Shown: piece after piece, positions 1 to 5,620 of the stretch
How positions within the stretch are numbered: the first letter of the stretch is position 1
How the letters are laid out: the number at the start of each line of letters is the position of its first letter
Assembly (NCBI GenBank): GCA_030433225.1
Contig: JAUIMD010000156.1
Location: 1 to 5,620 of the forward strand
Origin: Bacteroidia bacterium
GTDB lineage: Bacteria; Bacteroidota; Bacteroidia; Bacteroidales; UBA5342
Direction of reading: 5' to 3'
Length of the DNA stretch: 5,620 bases
Program-made: the position numbers and the translations under genes
Notes under the pieces: model-generated
Told to the model about the DNA's origin: nothing
Database searches by the model: none
The model's input: the letters and a program-made list of their open reading frames with translations, nothing else

Positions 1-609
1 AATGGCATAAATATGGCGTCCCAAAATAGTTTTTTTTGTGGCAACCACAGCAATGGTAACGACAATGGCCGAAATCCATACCGGCATAGGAATGCCTAAA
101 AACCAACCAGTTCCAATAAAAGCCATTTTTTCGCCAAGGTTGGTAATCGGAAATCCACCCGTGTACAACATGGTTAACCCTCGCGCAATGGTAAGCATGG
201 CCAATGTGGCTACAAAGGGTGGAACCTTGAATTTTGTAATGGCTAACCCATTGAACCAGCCCAGTAGGGTACCGGCCAAAATTCCTGCCAATAAAGCGCC
301 AAAAAAGGTAAGGCCGATGTATAAATTCAGGTCTGCAAATTCGGCCCCAAACTTAAGCATGCCCGCTGTAATAGCTCCTGCGAGTGCCAGAATGGAACCT
401 ACAGAAAGATCAATGCCCCCGGTTAATATAACGAGCGTCATTCCCACAGAAATAATTACGTTAACCGATATTTGCCGCATCACGTTCCAGGCATTTTCAC
501 CGGTTAAAAAGCGATCGGATAAAAACGTAAGGGCCACGCACATGAGCAATAATGCAATGATGGATTGAAATTTTAGAATGTATTGGGTTATATTTTTTGT
601 TGAAGTCAT
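1..609 (-). CDS. rbsC: RbsC-like sugar ABC transporter permease, 3' end cut by window edge
   Basis: Inner-membrane permease of a CUT2-class (BPD_transp_2) sugar importer, which forms the translocation channel with the RbsA-like ATPase encoded just upstream. The start ATG is at 609-607. The frame stays open for 203 codons to the window edge, about two thirds of the roughly 320 residues usual for RbsC, so the C-terminus lies outside. The protein begins MTSTKNITQY. Hydrophobic segments lie at about residues 15-30, 48-63, 72-86, 98-120, 132-148 and after about 165. The family signature ILTGGIDLSVGS is at residues 61-72, and a second typical stretch, VPPFVATLAMLTIARG, at about 128-143. The gene starts 10 bases after the ATPase stop, with an A-rich leader and no clear Shine-Dalgarno. 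A long opposite-strand frame at 38-568 is its shadow. Family assignment is firm; the ribose-specific symbol is by homology and context, since RbsC, XylH and similar permeases look alike. Confidence 0.95.
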   Translation of the reverse strand, partial: MTSTKNITQYILKFQSIIALLLMCVALTFLSDRFLTGENAWNVMRQISVNVIISVGMTLVILTGGIDLSVGSILALAGAITAGMLKFGAEFADLNLYIGLTFFGALLAGILAGTLLGWFNGLAITKFKVPPFVATLAMLTIARGLTMLYTGGFPITNLGEKMAFIGTGWFLGIPMPVWISAIVVTIAVVATKKTILGRHIYAI

Positions 610-619
610 GCTGTTTTGT

Positions 620-2146
620 TTAGTCAATTTCTTGTAAGGCTGCGTTTAATAAGTTCTCTTCAGTAACATCGGCGCGCAAAAACATACCGGTTTGTTTGGA
701 GTTGGATAGAACCATAATTCTGTCGGAAACGGCCAAAATTTCGGGCAGTTCCGACGAAACCACCACTACACCCATGCCTTGCAAGGCCAGTTCGTGAATT
801 AAGGAGTAAATTTCAGTTTTTGCCCCTATGTCGATGCCGCGGGTTGGCTCATCTAGCAAAATTATTTTTGGGTGTGTAGCCAGCCATTTGGCAATAACCA
901 CTTTTTGTTGGTTACCTCCACTTAGCTTTTGCACCTCCATGTGTTTATCGGGCACTTTGGTGCTTAACTTTTTTGTGTAGGCTTCTCCCAGCTCATCTTC
1001 AGCTTTTTTTCGGAGAAAGCCCACTCGTGACACCTGTTTTAGGTTGGCCAGGCTGGTATTTTGAGCCACATTCATTTGCAAAATAAGACCTTGTTTTTTG
1101 CGATCCTCGGGTACAAGGCTAATTCCTGCACTTATTGCATGGTTAACCGAATCCATTTTTAAAGCTTTCCCTTCCACCCAAACCTGTCCGGTAGTACACC
1201 CGGGATGCAAACCAAAAATAGCTTCCAGTAGCTCTGTTCTGCCGGCTCCCATTAATCCGCTTATTCCAAGTACTTCGCCTTTCATCAGCCGGAAACTCAC
1301 ATCTTGCACAAGAAATTTAGCACTGGTTGTCAGGCGTAAACTCAGGTTTTCTACCCGCAACACCTCTTGGTTTGTTGCCACCATGGTTTGCTTTTGGGAA
1401 GCTGAAATTTGACGCCCTACCATCTTTTTCACCAATTGGTCGGGTGTGCTTTCCTTCATTCGTCCGCTGCCCACGTTTTGCCCATCCCTCAGTACCACAT
1501 AGCGATCCGCCAATTCAAACACCTCTTTCATTTTATGGGAGATGTAAACAATGGCTACACCTTGCTTCTTTAAATTTTTAATGATGCCAAAAAGCAGTTC
1601 TACTTCGTGGTTGCTGATTGCCGAGGTTGGTTCATCCATAATAAGCACCCGCGAGTTGAATAACAAGGCCCGGGCAATTTCCACCAATTGCTGATGTCCC
1701 ACTCGTAACTCAGATACCGCACAAGTAGGATCAATGTCCAATTCAAGTCTCAGAAGCAGTTCTTTTGCCTTTCGGTTCATTCGTTTATAATCCAGAAGGC
1801 CCAGTTTATTGGTTATTTCCTGGCCAAGAAAAAGGTTTTCGGTAATGGTGAGGTAGGGAATTAGACTAAGTTCCTGGTGGATAATGACAATGCCGCTTGC
1901 CGCTGCCTCTTTAGGATGTTGAAAATGGACGGTTTCGCCGTTTAATGTTACCTCCCCCTCGTAGGAAGGGTAAACCCCTGAAATAATTTTCATCAGGGTG
2001 GATTTGCCAGCGCCGTTTTCACCTAATAAAGCTGTCACTTCGCCGGGGTAAATTTGCATATCGATGTTTTTTAAGGCATATACACCCGAAAAATGCTTAG
2101 AGACACTCTGAATTTCGAGAATGGGAGACGAATTATTGCTTTCCAT
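620..2146 (-). CDS. rbsA: RbsA-like sugar ABC transporter ATP-binding protein (two fused ABC domains)
   Basis: Cytoplasmic ATPase that powers a CUT2-class sugar importer. Its 508 residues match the usual length of about 500 for RbsA/MglA/XylG/AraG. Domain 1 (about 8-245) has Walker A GENGAGKST (42-50), Q-loop Q91, a signature-like LRVGHQQ (147-153), Walker B VLIMDEP (167-173) and switch histidine H204. Domain 2 (about 262-505) has the altered P-loop GLMGAGRTE (297-305), signature LSGGNQQK (408-415) and Walker B IILLDEP (428-434); SSELPE (464-469) stands where the switch histidine would be. Asymmetry between the two halves, including the GRT P-loop, is normal for this family, so it is not decay. 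The start ATG (2146-2144) lies inside the end of the DUF2291 gene, a 14-base overlap suggesting coupled translation; no Shine-Dalgarno is apparent. The stop TAA is at 622-620. Subunit type is certain; exact sugar is inferred from the neighbouring binding protein. Confidence 0.96.
   Translation of the reverse strand: MESNNSSPILEIQSVSKHFSGVYALKNIDMQIYPGEVTALLGENGAGKSTLMKIISGVYPSYEGEVTLNGETVHFQHPKEAAASGIVIIHQELSLIPYLTITENLFLGQEITNKLGLLDYKRMNRKAKELLLRLELDIDPTCAVSELRVGHQQLVEIARALLFNSRVLIMDEPTSAISNHEVELLFGIIKNLKKQGVAIVYISHKMKEVFELADRYVVLRDGQNVGSGRMKESTPDQLVKKMVGRQISASQKQTMVATNQEVLRVENLSLRLTTSAKFLVQDVSFRLMKGEVLGISGLMGAGRTELLEAIFGLHPGCTTGQVWVEGKALKMDSVNHAISAGISLVPEDRKKQGLILQMNVAQNTSLANLKQVSRVGFLRKKAEDELGEAYTKKLSTKVPDKHMEVQKLSGGNQQKVVIAKWLATHPKIILLDEPTRGIDIGAKTEIYSLIHELALQGMGVVVVSSELPEILAVSDRIMVLSNSKQTGMFLRADVTEENLLNAALQEID
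2133..2146 (-). other. 14-base overlap of DUF2291 stop and rbsA start
   Basis: The ATPase start codon (2146-2144) falls inside the last codons of the DUF2291 gene, whose TAA stop is at 2135-2133, in a different frame. No Shine-Dalgarno-like sequence precedes the ATPase start, so ribosomes ending the first gene may restart on the second. This would tie the amounts of the two proteins together. The overlap is read directly; the coupling is inferred. Confidence 0.85.
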
Positions 2147-2765
2147 GGGTTACGGATAAGGTGAGTGGAATGAGTCTGATATTTTGTAAATCTGGGGTAG
2201 TTTCGTTGAGGGCCAGGGCTCCTGCAAATACCACCTGATCACCAACTTTTACCGATTTTTTTATGTCGGGAATTACCTGCGTTTTTACCCGGTTGTTTAA
2301 GGCAATACTTACGTTGTTAAAATCGGTCATGTTCAGGAAATCATCCACCGAAACCACCCCTAAGCCATCTCTAATTGCATTGCCAAAAATAAAGCTCGTA
2401 GCCAGTAATACCTTTCTGCCATCCTCCAACTGAAGCTGCAGGTTTTCTTCATCTATGGAAACAACCCTGGCATTACCTTTTACCGTAAAATAGCAGGTTT
2501 TTGAAATGCCCAGCTTATGCCCATATTTAGTTAACGTATGCTCTTTCCGGCTTTCAAGGTTTCGAATAAGTTCGGTAATATCAGGTGCGTTGGCAAGTAT
2601 TTCCGGAATCTCCTCTTTCCATACTTTAGCTGCATAATGTTCAGCATTAAACGCCTTAGGCTGATTTTTGGCTTTATAGTGGTCCAGTTTTTGAACATCG
2701 ATAGACAGGTACACCAGGATAAGGCCTAATAAAATTCCAATACTTATTTTCGGTAATCTTTTCAT
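2133..2765 (-). CDS. DUF2291 family protein, membrane-anchored, sugar-transporter associated
   Basis: A 210-residue protein recognised as DUF2291 (PF10054) from a conserved-looking core: FGNAIRDG (127-134), then DDFLNMTDFNNVS (141-153), LNNRV (156-160) and VGDQVVFAGA (174-183). The family is annotated as predicted periplasmic lipoproteins often encoded beside sugar ABC transporters; its molecular role is unknown. Here the N-terminus has a basic start (MKRLPK) and one hydrophobic segment (about 8-22) with no lipobox cysteine; the only cysteine is C91. It is therefore likely tethered by an uncleaved N-terminal helix with the rest in the periplasm. Residues 88-130 read like short beta strands (FTVKGNARVVSID, LQLQLEDGRKVLLA), which could suit a small barrel, but this is a guess. 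The gene starts 6 bases after the binding-protein stop and its end overlaps the ATPase start by 14 bases. This placement within the transporter genes argues for a part in the importer, perhaps docking the binding protein or assembling the complex. Confidence 0.85.
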   Translation of the reverse strand: MKRLPKISIGILLGLILVYLSIDVQKLDHYKAKNQPKAFNAEHYAAKVWKEEIPEILANAPDITELIRNLESRKEHTLTKYGHKLGISKTCYFTVKGNARVVSIDEENLQLQLEDGRKVLLATSFIFGNAIRDGLGVVSVDDFLNMTDFNNVSIALNNRVKTQVIPDIKKSVKVGDQVVFAGALALNETTPDLQNIRLIPLTLSVTHGKQ

Positions 2766-2771
2766 ACTTCT

Positions 2772-3728
2772 TTAGTTTTGAGGGAGGTACTGCCTTACGT
2801 TTTCAAAAGTTACCAACTCCACCTCAATGGGTGTCCGGCTCGGAAAATCTCGTTCTCCTTTTATGTATGCATCGGCCATTATGGCTGAGGTTTGGGCCAT
2901 TAAAACAGGAAACTGCATTACGGTGGCTGTAATTTTCCGGTCGGCAATGCCTTGCATGGCATCCTCTGCTCCATCAAAGCCAAACACTTTAATTTTACCG
3001 GTTTTACCCGCAGCCAAAATAGCCTGATACGCTCCCATGGCCATGGCATCGTTTCCACAAAAAACGGCATCAATATTTGGCTTGGCCTGCAAAATGGTTT
3101 CCATTACCTCCATGGCCTTGTTCCGGTCGAAGTCGGCACTTTGCTGGGCTACCATTTTTATGTCCGGAAATTCGTCTACTACGCTATGAAAACCGTTTGA
3201 CCGATTCCAGGTGTTGTTGTCACCCACCAAACCCAAAATTTCCACATAGTTTCCGGTTTTATTCATTTGCCGTACAAAATACTGTCCCAGTTTTACACAA
3301 CCCGTAAAGTTATCGGATAACAGTTGGGTAACGGCGGCATCTTTCGAGTTTATTTCTCTATCCATACAAAAGGTAGGAATCCCCGCCAGTTTAGCGCGTT
3401 TAACATTTAATACCGAACCATCTGCATCGGTAGGATTAAAAAGTATGGCGTTGTAGCCCATGGCAATAATGTTGTCAAAATGTTCGGCCTCTTTTGCCGA
3501 ATTGTTTTGCGAATCGAAAATGGTCGCTCTATACCCAAGTTCGCGGGCTTTTTCAGCGGCCGTTTCGGCCAAAACCACAAACCAAGGGTTATTAAGGGTG
3601 GATATGACCACTGCTATATTTTTATGCTGTGCAGTATTGTTTTGGGCAGTTTTGAGTTTGCATCCACTTAAACCTACGAGGTGAAGGATGAAAACAACAG
3701 CTACTACTAAACGATGAATATTACGCAT
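2772..3728 (-). CDS. rbsB: RbsB-like periplasmic sugar-binding lipoprotein (ribose type)
   Basis: Substrate-binding protein of the importer, Peripla_BP_4 type, 318 residues. The N-terminus is a lipoprotein signal: hydrophobic stretch 7-20 and lipobox LSGC with C23 as the lipidated residue, so it should be membrane-anchored rather than freely diffusing. The mature part follows E. coli RbsB closely: STLNNPWFV (43-51), FDSQNNSAKE (71-80), FNPTDADG (97-104), MDRE (122-125), SDN (138-140), ADFDR (198-202), GNDAMAMGA (225-233), GFDGAED (250-256). Of the residues recalled as ribose contacts in E. coli RbsB, N47, F50, N98, D123, R124, R176, F200, N226, F251, D252 and Q272 are kept; only Phe15 is changed, to W49. 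This points to ribose or a close pentose or furanose, though related binders of allose or polyols share much of the pocket. The ATG (3728-3726) lies 23 bases after the DUF1593 stop, with an A/T-rich leader. Stop TAA at 2774-2772. Confidence 0.93.
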   Translation of the reverse strand: MRNIHRLVVAVVFILHLVGLSGCKLKTAQNNTAQHKNIAVVISTLNNPWFVVLAETAAEKARELGYRATIFDSQNNSAKEAEHFDNIIAMGYNAILFNPTDADGSVLNVKRAKLAGIPTFCMDREINSKDAAVTQLLSDNFTGCVKLGQYFVRQMNKTGNYVEILGLVGDNNTWNRSNGFHSVVDEFPDIKMVAQQSADFDRNKAMEVMETILQAKPNIDAVFCGNDAMAMGAYQAILAAGKTGKIKVFGFDGAEDAMQGIADRKITATVMQFPVLMAQTSAIMADAYIKGERDFPSRTPIEVELVTFENVRQYLPQN

Positions 3729-3751
3729 GGTATTTTATTAAAGGTGGAAAT

Positions 3752-5179
3752 TCAGGGCTCTACACGTATAATTATGCGCTGGTACCGGGTAAGTGCCGGT
3801 GTGCCCGAATCGGTTACGGCCAAAATAATGTGCAACGTACCTACTCCGGGTTCCATGAAGCGTTTATTGGGTACCATAAATGTTGCAGTTGTACTATCTG
3901 CATTTTCAATGGTGATGGGTTGTCCGCTTCGTGCATTGGAGACGGCAAACGTTCCGGGTTCTTTGTAATAAAACCAGTGATAGGTTAACACGTCTCCATC
4001 AGGGTCATTGGTTCCGGCGGCACTTAAATGTACCTGTTCGCCTTTTTTTGCAGTTAATATTTGCGGGCCGTCAATTTTTACTACAGGTGGATGATTGGCC
4101 TCGGCGTACGGTTGAATGGTCCAGTCCATACGGGCCGAGAAATCATTCTGATAGGCTTCGCGCCATCTCCAGATGGTTTCGTGGTTTCCCTGGTGCCATC
4201 GATCGTCTACCCCTAAAACTTCATCTTCTGCATCCGACCAAATGGGGCGTGTTTCGGGCGATAAATGCCATTTTTGAATGCGGGGTGTGTACCATTCGTA
4301 CCGTCCGCCCCATCCGCCCCAATTGGGGTTTTCAGGGCTGTTTAGTCCGTTTTGAATTAAAAACATAAAAGATGGAGAATCTCCTTCCATCAAATATTTG
4401 CACCAGGGGTATTGTTTGCCCAGTGGTCCTTTTTGTCTGATGTTGGTTTCCAGCCATTCGTTGGTTACCAACGAAAAGTCGGCCCCGGCGCAACGTGCAT
4501 GAAAATAGTCGCCACTTATTCCGCTCCAAGTGGCATGGTGGTAGGCACCCCCATGATTAAAGCCCGGACTTACGATGTAAAACAACTCCGGAAATTCATT
4601 CCGAATCCAAGGACCGCTATCGTCCTGGTCGGAAATGGTGTACACCCTTATTTTGGATACAAATTGTTGCAGTTGCTTTGGCGTACGTGTTTTTCGTACT
4701 TTATATAACGCCTGTGCCAACACATTGGGGCCGCCCCAAACGGTTACCCACAAAGGACGATCATCTTGCTTATCCACGGCTTTTATAAGCGCTTCTGATG
4801 CTTCAGAATCGTGTCCTTCTCCCACTGCATTCATACCGTAAAGGGGCAAGCCTTCGGTAATTTTTGAGGCTACAAAATTTCCTGTTGGGAAGCCGGGCTC
4901 ATGTTTCTCCAGGTTATCACGTACTTCGGCATAGGCGGTAACAATTTCCCGGATGCGCCAGGTAGCCACTTCATCTTTTTGGTGGATAGAGGTGGTAGCG
5001 GCTAATCCTTCAATATCAAACTGATTGGCATACACCAGAAAACGCACCATAGACATGGCGTCGTCCGGTTCATTTTCAATATCGGTAAGTATAAAAATTC
5101 TGGTTTTTTCCTGTGCTTCTGCCAAGGTAAAAGTTAAAAGAATTAGTAGCAGAAGGCTTGTTTTTAGCATTATTCTCAT
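3752..5179 (-). CDS. Secreted DUF1593 protein (Sde182-type: nucleoside-hydrolase-like domain plus C-terminal beta domain)
   Basis: A 475-residue exported protein. Signal peptide: MRIMLK, a leucine-rich core, and probable cleavage after the AEA at 20-22. The N-terminal domain (about 25-355) is the DUF1593/PF07632 nucleoside-hydrolase-like domain. It has an acidic loop TDIENEPDDA (32-41), GGPNVLAQAL (149-158), which lines up with the GPLTNxALAL stretch of inosine-uridine hydrolases, TISDQDDSG (181-189), GDSPSFMFLIQNGL (266-279) and NPNWGGWGGRYE (284-295). A TIWRWREAYQNDFSARMDW motif (335-353) closes the domain. The C-terminal part (about 362-475) has NHPPVVKIDGP, NDPDGDVLTYHWFYY (391-405) and a final beta-rich tail, matching the Sde182 C-terminal domain, a cadherin/PKD-like sandwich. 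Some relatives are labelled cellulose-binding, but the fold of the first domain suggests a glycosidic-bond hydrolase. Reaction and substrate are not known. M4 is an alternative start; M1 is preferred because it adds a basic residue to the signal. Stop TGA 3754-3752. Confidence 0.88.
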   Translation of the reverse strand: MRIMLKTSLLLLILLTFTLAEAQEKTRIFILTDIENEPDDAMSMVRFLVYANQFDIEGLAATTSIHQKDEVATWRIREIVTAYAEVRDNLEKHEPGFPTGNFVASKITEGLPLYGMNAVGEGHDSEASEALIKAVDKQDDRPLWVTVWGGPNVLAQALYKVRKTRTPKQLQQFVSKIRVYTISDQDDSGPWIRNEFPELFYIVSPGFNHGGAYHHATWSGISGDYFHARCAGADFSLVTNEWLETNIRQKGPLGKQYPWCKYLMEGDSPSFMFLIQNGLNSPENPNWGGWGGRYEWYTPRIQKWHLSPETRPIWSDAEDEVLGVDDRWHQGNHETIWRWREAYQNDFSARMDWTIQPYAEANHPPVVKIDGPQILTAKKGEQVHLSAAGTNDPDGDVLTYHWFYYKEPGTFAVSNARSGQPITIENADSTTATFMVPNKRFMEPGVGTLHIILAVTDSGTPALTRYQRIIIRVEP

Positions 5180-5218
5180 TTTATGGGGATTGTAGCCATG
5201 GTATATTATTGTAAAGGG

Positions 5219-5620
5219 TCATCGGGCTGGTGCAGCGCAGCGCTCCATTCTTCGGGCAAAGTCATCCAGGAAATCCTCGCGCCAGCGGTTGATGGTTTTC
5301 ACGCCGATGTGTTTGCCTTCGCGATATACATCCGAGGGGTCGTCGGCCCACCAGTTCGGGTATTCTTCCGAAGGATTGTTTTTATGGGATGGTGGCGTGA
5401 GGTAGGACACCAGGTTTCCTTTTTTATTTTGTAAAGAAGGGATGTTGCTTTCGATAGTATACTCCCAGTGCGCTGATGTTTTGGGCGAAAAAAGGAAACG
5501 AACGGTATCATTTTCGATTGCCGCTTCCAACGCCTGGTTGGTCACTTTCATAATGGCGTAAGGATTCTCCACCTCTTCTGCGTAGGGTAAACGGAGCTCC
5601 ACCACGCTGTATTCTTCCAC
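5219..5620 (-). CDS. Unrecognised protein, C-terminal 133-134 residues only (5' end outside window)
   Basis: The frame is open to the right edge of the window and ends at TGA (5221-5219), so only the C-terminus is seen; the GTG at the edge is an internal valine codon or an edge artefact rather than a supported start. The fragment reads as a soluble, aromatic-rich domain: residues around LRLPYAEEVENPYAI, then HWEYTIESNIPSL (about 51-63 of the fragment), YPNWWADDPSDVY (about 87-99), and a closing KTINRWREDFLDDFARRMER. I do not recognise the family. The closing stretch matches the motif ending the hydrolase-like domain of the DUF1593 protein just downstream (about 10 of 20 positions identical), so it may be a distant relative or a protein of the same pathway. 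Unlike its neighbour it has no C-terminal beta domain after this motif. The next gene starts 39 bases downstream on the same strand, so they are probably co-transcribed. Confidence 0.8.
   Translation of the reverse strand: MEEYSVVELRLPYAEEVENPYAIMKVTNQALEAAIENDTVRFLFSPKTSAHWEYTIESNIPSLQNKKGNLVSYLTPPSHKNNPSEEYPNWWADDPSDVYREGKHIGVKTINRWREDFLDDFARRMERCAAPAR

Larger units (their letters stand above)
1..5620 (-). other. Probable single operon: exported hydrolase-like genes plus CUT2 sugar ABC importer
   Basis: All six genes run on the minus strand with spacings of 39, 23, 6, -14 and 10 bases in transcription order. None of the gaps holds an obvious hairpin terminator or a clear Bacteroidota promoter (-7 TAnnTTTG type), so one long transcript from a promoter right of the window is the simplest reading. 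The permease is cut by the left edge, so further genes, such as a sugar kinase, may follow. Confidence 0.8.

Noticed and set aside
38..568. Plus-strand open frame of 176 codons
   Set aside because: It lies wholly antisense to the RbsC-like permease, whose signature motifs are clear in the minus frame; the product is low-complexity and matches nothing.
1700..1725. Degenerate signature LRVGHQQ and missing switch histidine in the ATPase, considered as signs of a decayed gene
   Set aside because: RbsA/MglA-type proteins are naturally asymmetric with variable first signature and altered second domain; the frame is intact and full length.
4332..4529. Minus-strand open frame of 65 codons inside the DUF1593 gene
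   Set aside because: It is an out-of-frame shadow within well-supported coding sequence, with a basic, unstructured product and no start context.
5176..5199. Seven-codon reading frame (MATIPIK) on the minus strand whose TGA overlaps the DUF1593 start as ATGA
   Set aside because: It could be a coupling leader peptide, but it is very short, lacks a ribosome site, and an overlap like this can arise by chance; there is no attenuator-like codon bias.
5180..5218. Possible internal promoter in the largest gap (39 bases)
   Set aside because: It is A/T-rich in part but shows no TAnnTTTG with a TTTG at the right distance, and no hairpin.

Overview
The window holds a single operon-like run of six genes, all on the minus strand and packed with gaps of 39 bases or less. 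In transcription order (right to left) they are: the 3' end of an unrecognised gene (5620-5219), a secreted DUF1593/Sde182-type protein with a nucleoside-hydrolase-like N-terminal domain (5179-3752), an RbsB-like sugar-binding lipoprotein (3728-2772), a DUF2291 membrane-anchored protein (2765-2133), an RbsA-like double ABC ATPase (2146-620) and the 5' two thirds of an RbsC-like permease (609-1). No RNA gene, mobile element, CRISPR array or convincing repeat was seen. No non-coding stretch exceeds 40 bases, so the main promoter must lie to the right of the window and the terminator to its left.

The organism is most likely a member of the Bacteroidota. This is inferred from the moderate-to-low GC, the lack of clear Shine-Dalgarno sequences before the starts (A/T-rich leaders instead), and the Bacteroidota-like flavour of the DUF2291 and DUF1593 proteins. 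The genus cannot be set from the sequence.

Together the genes look like an export-then-import scavenging unit. One or two exported proteins would act on a compound outside the cytoplasm, and a CUT2-class (ribose/xylose/galactose type) ABC importer would take up the released sugar. The binding protein keeps nearly every residue that contacts ribose in E. coli RbsB, so ribose or a close relative is the best substrate guess. The DUF1593 protein carries motifs that line up with inosine-uridine nucleoside hydrolases. The attractive but unproven reading is that it releases ribose, or a ribose-like sugar, from an N- or O-riboside and that the transporter imports it. No ribokinase, RbsD or regulator is visible in the window.

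The two most unusual points are the DUF2291 gene locked between binding protein and ATPase by a 14-base overlap, and a shared WRE...DF..RM motif between the DUF1593 protein and the otherwise unrecognised protein encoded just upstream.
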